NCBI GenBank assembly: GCA_030374735.1
Contig: JASCIV010000404.1
Span: 1 to 21,057 of the forward strand
Reading direction: 5' to 3'
From: Gracilaria caudata
Lineage: Eukaryota > Rhodophyta > Florideophyceae > Gracilariales > Gracilariaceae
DNA: 21,057 nucleotides
Within the stretch, counting starts at the first letter, position 1; the number at the start of each line of letters is the position of its first letter. The notes beneath the pieces were generated by a model. The model had not been told where the DNA came from, ran no database searches, and saw only the letters and a program-made list of their open reading frames with translations. A program made the translations under genes and the position numbers. Positions 16,243 through 21,057 of the stretch are shown here, in pieces.

Positions 16243-17973
16243 ATGAGAGAAGAAGCTGGTGATATATCGTTTCGGAAAGCGCTGTCTTGCTTGAGACATG
16301 ACTGGATCTATGAGTTCGTGTTTGGAGAGCAGAGTGATATGTTGCGACGCGCCTTGGTTCAAAACGCCCATTTCGCGGGCACTTACTTGATTCAGACCGA
16401 CGGCGAAGAGCGACCGCTGCCACCGCCGGCCAACGTGTATGAGAGTGGGAGTATGTTGTTCGTGTGCGCCGCGACGCATGGCCCCAGATCTGTCGGCTTT
16501 GAAGTGGTGCATAAGAAGCAAACGACCTCAGAGCTCCGTGGTGAGAAAGTGTATATGACCAGGATCATTCGCGATGATGAGACTGGCGTGTTGTTATCCA
16601 TTGCAAATATGGATGATTTGGGGTTGATTGAGATTTCTTATTGTACCATTATTACGCCGGGGTATAAAGAACATGCTTTCGTGTTGCTTAGGAAGGACGA
16701 GTTTTTGAGCATGGTCAACGGCTACGAAGACCACTTTGATGAGCATGCGTCGAGAAGAGCCATGGCTTATCGATTGTTCAGCACCGAGTGGAGGCAATGT
16801 CCAAAGTGTGGCAATCGCGGCCCTACAATATGTGGCTGTCAAATAAATCTCATCCCCAAAAAGTCACTGTTTGATACGGCGAGGGAAACAGAAAATTTGT
16901 TGGCTCACACTGGCTCCCATTCTGGCATTGCACAGGTTTCGATGTTTGCAAAGGAAAGTGGGCAACAGATTTTCTCAAGCGTGGTCAAATCACGTTCGGA
17001 GATAAAGGTTCTCAGGGATGCGGACGAAATGAGATGGCTGGCCACATGGGCCATGAATCATGCCATTACGCAAAAACCGCTTCGTTTGTTGCAGATGGCT
17101 GTGCCTGATAGTGGCGTGAAAGAATATGGTACGTTGTCTTCCCAGGATGTATTATTCAGCAAGGCAAGCATCTCACTTGATCTGGGAGATGCTCTTGGAG
17201 TGTTTGACGATGTGCTGAGTTCACCACGCATTTGCAAGGATGGCACGGTTAATTTGAGTACGATGTTGGATGATGTGGTTGATGTGGTTGATGTGCATGA
17301 ATATGGCTTGCAGAGTGGGAGACGGCATCGACCAAGCATCTGTGCAACGGGCGCTTCTAAGACTGAAAGTGATGAGTCGGGTTCGAATACTATGCTGACG
17401 ACGAATGAGGACAATAGCTGTGAATCGATCTCCACGTTGCTGGAACGTGCGATTTGCGGTGGCGCTGTGGAGCAAACTGCCTTGTCGACGGATAATTTGA
17501 AGAACATGTTGACCGAACCAGAATCAGATTGGGACGAATCAAAGAGTGATTCAAATCAAGACAAATCAGAAGCACATCAACTACAACAAGCACAACGGCC
17601 TCAACAGCCTCCACAATTTCAACAGCAGCAACAAGTCAAAGACCAACACAATCATAACATCGCACTGACAATCACAACCAACAAACCAACAAGCGCAATA
17701 AGCAAAAGCGCCAATGCTCGACGCGCAATTCGCATCGCGCCGGCGCCCTACTCCGTACGAACAGAGCACGTGGATGCAAATCAACGAAAGCTGGAGCTAC
17801 GGAAAGCCAGGAATCGCGCAAGTGCGCAGCGAAGCAATCTCAAGAAGAAGCTTGCGCTGCAAAAACTGAAGGACGATCTGAAGCACATGAGCACACTAGA
17901 GGGCCAACTGAGAACAAGAGAGCGGATGCTGAGGGAGGAGAATCTGAAACTGCGCGCGGCAGTTTGCAGATAG
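16243..17973 (+). CDS. bZIP transcription factor 2 of a tandem triplet (576 aa)
   Basis: Paralogue of its two neighbours. The shared N-terminal domain (about 9-275) has HDWIYEFVF (19-27), YESGSMLFVCA (66-76), RIIRDDETGVLLSIA (107-121), TPGY (138-141) and WRQCPKC with C186, C189, C197 and C199, the same residue numbers as in bZIP1. SLDLGDALGVFDDVLSS (about 306-322) is acidic and hydrophobic and may activate transcription. A Gln/His/Asn-rich tract (QQAQRPQQPPQFQQQQQ, from about 447) follows. The C-terminal bZIP (about 512-573) has RKARNRASAQRSNLKKK and zipper residues Leu, Met, Leu, Leu, Leu at heptads. Asn532 replaces the almost invariant Arg. The ATG at 16243 is the first in frame and sits just before the conserved domain. 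No intron is needed. Confidence 0.88.
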   Translation: MREEAGDISFRKALSCLRHDWIYEFVFGEQSDMLRRALVQNAHFAGTYLIQTDGEERPLPPPANVYESGSMLFVCAATHGPRSVGFEVVHKKQTTSELRGEKVYMTRIIRDDETGVLLSIANMDDLGLIEISYCTIITPGYKEHAFVLLRKDEFLSMVNGYEDHFDEHASRRAMAYRLFSTEWRQCPKCGNRGPTICGCQINLIPKKSLFDTARETENLLAHTGSHSGIAQVSMFAKESGQQIFSSVVKSRSEIKVLRDADEMRWLATWAMNHAITQKPLRLLQMAVPDSGVKEYGTLSSQDVLFSKASISLDLGDALGVFDDVLSSPRICKDGTVNLSTMLDDVVDVVDVHEYGLQSGRRHRPSICATGASKTESDESGSNTMLTTNEDNSCESISTLLERAICGGAVEQTALSTDNLKNMLTEPESDWDESKSDSNQDKSEAHQLQQAQRPQQPPQFQQQQQVKDQHNHNIALTITTNKPTSAISKSANARRAIRIAPAPYSVRTEHVDANQRKLELRKARNRASAQRSNLKKKLALQKLKDDLKHMSTLEGQLRTRERMLREENLKLRAAVCR

Positions 17974-18538
17974 GAGTAGCATTAGGTAACGCAGAACGTA
18001 AACAACATTGCTGTTCGTTAAAACAATTAGATGAGCGCCAGCGTGTCTCCGAGAGAGGACTCTCTCAGGTCTTGTCCGCTGTACCGTTGTCCAGTACCGT
18101 CGTACCCTAACAGCCAGGCGGTCGAGTCGACCCGGTCGACACGCACGGGGCGCGGGACCGACGCATGCGCGGGATGTTCAAAACGGTGGCGCCATGCGCG
18201 GCGGAAAGACGATGCGATGGCACCGCGCGCCAACATGGAAGCGCGTCGCGCCGTGATTGGCTGTTGCTTCCATACCTTGAACAAGACGCCCAACTGGGCT
18301 GCGCGCAATAATCTTTCACAACCTCCGTGACAGCGTGCACGTCGTGCTGGGCAGCACCACGCCTTTTTTTCAAGGCCGCACGCGCTGTACACGCCCACAA
18401 GCCTCTTCTTGTTCCGAGATAGAAGCTCCTCAGCGTTCACTCGCGACGCCACTCATTCCGATTTCATTCCGCGCTCCCCCCTCCTCCTCCTCCCCTATCC
18501 TCCCCCCTCCTCCGCCCCGTTTCGCGGCCCCTTCTCTC
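17974..18538. promoter_or_regulatory. Intergenic region between bZIP2 and bZIP3
   Basis: Spacer of 565 bases. It holds the shared block at 18215-18258, with an ATTGG at 18257-18261 overlapping its end. A pyrimidine-rich tract (about 18475-18538) runs directly into the bZIP3 ATG. The in-frame extension upstream of that ATG begins only at GTG (18335) and is Pro/Ser-rich, so I treat it as leader. Confidence 0.5.
18215..18258 (+). promoter_or_regulatory. Promoter block shared with bZIP2 (copy 2)
   Basis: It contains GCGATGGCAC, GCGCGCCA, GGAAG and CGCGCCGTGAT in the same order as 16053-16096, with small spacing changes. It runs into ATTGG. It lies about 280 bases before the bZIP3 start. Confidence 0.4.
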
Positions 18539-20155
18539 ATGCAGTCGCTGTCTTCGCCTTCGGCACAGCTTCCTAATGTCGAGCACTTGTTCCATGTCCT
18601 CAAGCATGACTGGGTGTGGCAGTTCTTCTTCGAATCCGACCAGCATCGAGCCGATATGTTTTCGCTCGCTGTTGAAGATAGATTTTCCATGTTATTTGAC
18701 CTAGCCATCCGTACAGAAGATTCCAACGACCCTTATGCAAACTCATTCGCCGTGCGTGAGCGACATCGCGCCTTAATTCTTCCTAGCTTCTCCAACGGGC
18801 CCATCACGGTCGGCTTTGGCGTTTGCGATCGTGTCACGTCGTCTTCCACCCTCTCTTGTAGGCAGAGGTACTTTGGAAAGGTTGCCCGAGACGATTCGCA
18901 GGGTATTGTGTACTTCATCTCCATTGACACCGCTCTTAATTTGATTGAGGTGACCACATACTCCATGTTCAGTCCCACTGCCCGCGCGCACGTCTTCTCA
19001 ATATTTCGATACGACCAGTTCATGGTCGCTATTCAGTCCCTCCGCTTTGGTTCCTTTTGCAACGCGCAGGTGGCTGCCTCACTTGTATACTTTTACGAAG
19101 CGTTTGAAACGCGTCCATGTTCTGTGTGCAACACATCTGATTCAGCTCTGTGCACATGTCCGCTCTCCTTCTCGACGAAGAAGCATCCACGTGACACAGC
19201 TGCCGAAATTAATAATATGACTGTGTACCTGGGCACTTTCAAAGGAGCGGCCACTCTTACACTTTGCTCCAACGGATCTCCAGTCTTTTCATCCACATAC
19301 AACTCTTGCTCCTTCCTCCGCTTTCATCAGGACCCGAATATCAAGCGCGAGTTGACGGAGTGGGGTATGAATTACGTCGTACAAAAGAATGAGGTGAATC
19401 CTTTGAAACTGGTCATGGCCGAGGCTGCCGATATGAAGTCACGCTTCGTGACACCTACCGACACTTTCTTGTTGGCGTCCATCGCCGAATCCATTCTGTC
19501 AAAACCCATCCACTTTGATCAGATGCCCCCCTCTCCACCTGAAACCTTTCCGTTGTCGGTGCCGATGGCCGATGCTTCAATGGAGGAGTTCATGAACAGC
19601 ATGGAGCCAAGCACGGGAATGGGTGCTGGGTTCGGAACGGCTGTTACACACCTTAACGCGCTCTCTCAAGACCCCGAACTGCAACAAATCCTGGGTGACC
19701 AAAAGTCGTTCAACTCGAATAATCTGTTGAGCGATAGCGGTGAGTCCATGTCGTTTGAGACGTTGTTGCAGACGACGTCAGCACCACAGAATGCAGAAGC
19801 TTTGCCGGCGGACAGCGGTAAGGAATCATCCGTTTCCTCGCACAGCGGAAACGAGAACAGCTACGGCGCAAAACACAAGCTCGCAGTTCTTGCACCTGCT
19901 CCTGCCGTTCAGAGCTCGATGTCCGGCGCGGAAATGACGAAGAACCAGATTGATGAGGAACGCAGAAAACGGATTGAATTGCGAAAGGCGAGAAACCGGG
20001 AAAGTGCGCAGAGAAGTAATCTTCGGAAGAAGATGCAGTTGCAACAGTTGAAGGATGAGCTTCAAGCGGCTGCGGCGAAGGAAGCTTGTTTGCGAGCGAG
20101 GGAAAAGACTTTGAGAGAAGAGAACATGCGGTTAAGGACAGCAGTTATGAGGTGA
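18539..20155 (+). CDS. bZIP transcription factor 3 of a tandem triplet (538 aa)
   Basis: The most divergent of the three paralogues. Its N-terminal domain (about 14-285) keeps HDWVWQFFF (23-31), VGFGVCDRV (91-99), GKVARDDSQGIVYFIS (113-128) and the cysteine cluster C194, C197, C205, C207, but lost the ESGSMLFV and TPGY motifs. The middle has SPPETFPLS and SMEEFMNSMEP, a possible activation region rich in Ser, Met and acids. The bZIP (about 475-535) has RKARNRESAQRSNLRKK and zipper positions Leu, Ala, Leu, Leu, Leu. Asn494 stands at the near-invariant Arg position. The frame is open back to a GTG at 18335, but the ATG at 18539 is the first ATG and lies just before conserved sequence. Its context is weak (C at -3, C at +4), behind a CT-rich leader. 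Confidence 0.87.
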   Translation: MQSLSSPSAQLPNVEHLFHVLKHDWVWQFFFESDQHRADMFSLAVEDRFSMLFDLAIRTEDSNDPYANSFAVRERHRALILPSFSNGPITVGFGVCDRVTSSSTLSCRQRYFGKVARDDSQGIVYFISIDTALNLIEVTTYSMFSPTARAHVFSIFRYDQFMVAIQSLRFGSFCNAQVAASLVYFYEAFETRPCSVCNTSDSALCTCPLSFSTKKHPRDTAAEINNMTVYLGTFKGAATLTLCSNGSPVFSSTYNSCSFLRFHQDPNIKRELTEWGMNYVVQKNEVNPLKLVMAEAADMKSRFVTPTDTFLLASIAESILSKPIHFDQMPPSPPETFPLSVPMADASMEEFMNSMEPSTGMGAGFGTAVTHLNALSQDPELQQILGDQKSFNSNNLLSDSGESMSFETLLQTTSAPQNAEALPADSGKESSVSSHSGNENSYGAKHKLAVLAPAPAVQSSMSGAEMTKNQIDEERRKRIELRKARNRESAQRSNLRKKMQLQQLKDELQAAAAKEACLRAREKTLREENMRLRTAVMR

Positions 20156-21057
20156 TGCACGTCCGTGTCAAAGTATCTGTAGACATAGGGTTGCATTGTA
20201 ATGAAATGGTGTAAAGGTGTACATAATGCGTTGTATCGATATCGGTGCTAAGAATGCTCAGGAACCGTTGTGTGCTTTAGGAATGGGGATGCTCGGCAAG
20301 GATGCACCAAAAGCCTCGCTGTTGCATTGCGGTTTCAGAATTGAGGAAGAGGGAACGAACAACGGGGCCGTAGTCAGCTTCAAAGTGGTGAGTTTGGAAG
20401 TGGCGAGTGGCCCGCCAACGTCACTCCAAAGTGGCGAGTGGCGAGTGGCTCGCCAACGTCAGCGTAAGGGAAAGCTTTATGGCGCAGAATGGTTATCGAT
20501 AGATAAGTGTGACTGAAGAGGTGCGTGGTTCTTTGTAAGGCTTGCACCGTTGTATGGTCCTGCACACGGTTGTGTTGGTAAGCTCCTCTGGCGTTGATTT
20601 TGATGACAGGACGTGTGGCAATTGGAGCTGACTACGAGATGAGGTCGTGGAATGGGAGGCAATAAACGTTCGATCGCATGTGCAGGAGAGGTGCGATAAC
20701 TCGGACGGAGCGAGCTCAGGATGAGATACAAGAACAGAGACAGGAGAATACCTGATATAGGCAATGCGTGGTTTCTCTGGTGATGGTGGTGTAAGCGCGG
20801 CATTCGAAAGGGCAACAGTTCTACAGGGAAAACAGCGTTCACCCGTAAACAGAATCGTAGCGTTGCCGTGTGGGATAATCATAATTGTACTGTAATAGAA
20901 ATGGAAGGCCACAGTTTCCCTGCAGATGCGGCTGTACAGCATTTATATTTTTGATTCATGCTCTCGGCGCGAGAGCCTTGTCAGAGCAGGTAAAATGCCA
21001 GCTGCGCTACATGTCCGGTGTAGGCTACCATAGGAGGCTGTCGTGGGCGTATATGAG
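20156..21057. other. Downstream flank without a supported gene
   Basis: The last 900 bases contain a direct and inverted repeat cluster (20400-20461) and an AATAAA near 20663. The longest minus-strand frame (20493-20942) and a plus-strand frame (20217-20516) have no domains and look like chance. I see no tRNA or rRNA. Confidence 0.5.
20400..20461. repeat. 24-bp direct repeat with internal inverted repeat
   Basis: Two 24-base copies start at 20400 and 20438 and differ at one base; a partial copy lies at 20431-20441. In the second copy TGGCGAG and CTCGCCA (20439-20445 and 20449-20455) form a perfect 7-bp stem with a 3-base loop. The first copy has one mismatch in the stem. Each copy ends in ACGTCA, read as TGACGT on the other strand. 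Confidence 0.85.

Noticed and set aside
13918..20155. PAS or LOV sensor domain in the bZIP N termini, as in aureochromes
   Set aside because: No GXNCRFLQ-type flavin motif or PAS pattern is present, and the bZIP is at the C terminus, opposite to aureochromes.
20493..20942. Minus-strand 149-codon frame downstream of bZIP3
   Set aside because: Ser/Thr/Pro/Arg-rich without domains, and it overlaps the repeat-bearing flank; not supportable as a gene.
1..21057. Transposons, CRISPR arrays, viral insertions or bacterial islands
   Set aside because: No transposase, integrase, long terminal or inverted repeats, regularly spaced repeats or bacterial-type operons were seen.

Overview
This window is nuclear DNA from a eukaryote whose genes are mostly intron-free and closely packed. 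The conserved genes (RFC small subunit, SLX1, RPB3, GNL1-type GTPase) are eukaryotic, and each reads as a single exon. The low intron density, the plant FPA-like SPOC domains and the mixed base composition would suit a unicellular red alga of the Porphyridium type. That placement is inference, because no plastid or ribosomal marker is present to prove it.

Layout. Positions 1-1353 are GC-rich, repeat-bearing and apparently non-coding. Next comes a minus-strand F-box gene (1354-2004), divergent from a plus-strand clamp-loader subunit gene (RFC5/yeast Rfc3, 2639-3712). That gene converges on SLX1 (minus, 3806-4648). Two small unrecognised genes, each encoding one probable membrane segment, converge at 5176-5583 (plus) and 5916-6344 (minus). 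RPB3 (6671-7597, plus) follows. A GNL1-family circularly permuted GTPase lies at 8969-10765 (plus). A weakly supported split gene may sit between them on the minus strand.

The right half looks lineage-specific. At 11759-12865 there is a second F-box protein, a paralogue of the first. Both carry what I read as a C-terminal SPOC domain, an F-box plus SPOC architecture I do not know from described proteins. Then come three plus-strand bZIP proteins in tandem (13918-15588, 16243-17973, 18539-20155). They share an unrecognised N-terminal domain of about 270 residues with a C-x2-C-x7-C-x-C cysteine cluster. All three have Asn at the basic-region position that is almost always Arg (or Lys) in bZIP proteins. 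The last 900 bases hold short repeats and no supported gene.

How the genes might work together. The left half is housekeeping: replication and repair (RFC, SLX1), transcription (RPB3) and a ribosome-assembly-type GTPase. The F-box/SPOC pair suggests ubiquitin-ligase adaptors whose receptor is a phospho-serine-reading SPOC module. The bZIP triplet suggests a locally expanded transcription-factor family with altered DNA recognition. A functional link between the two families is speculation based only on proximity.
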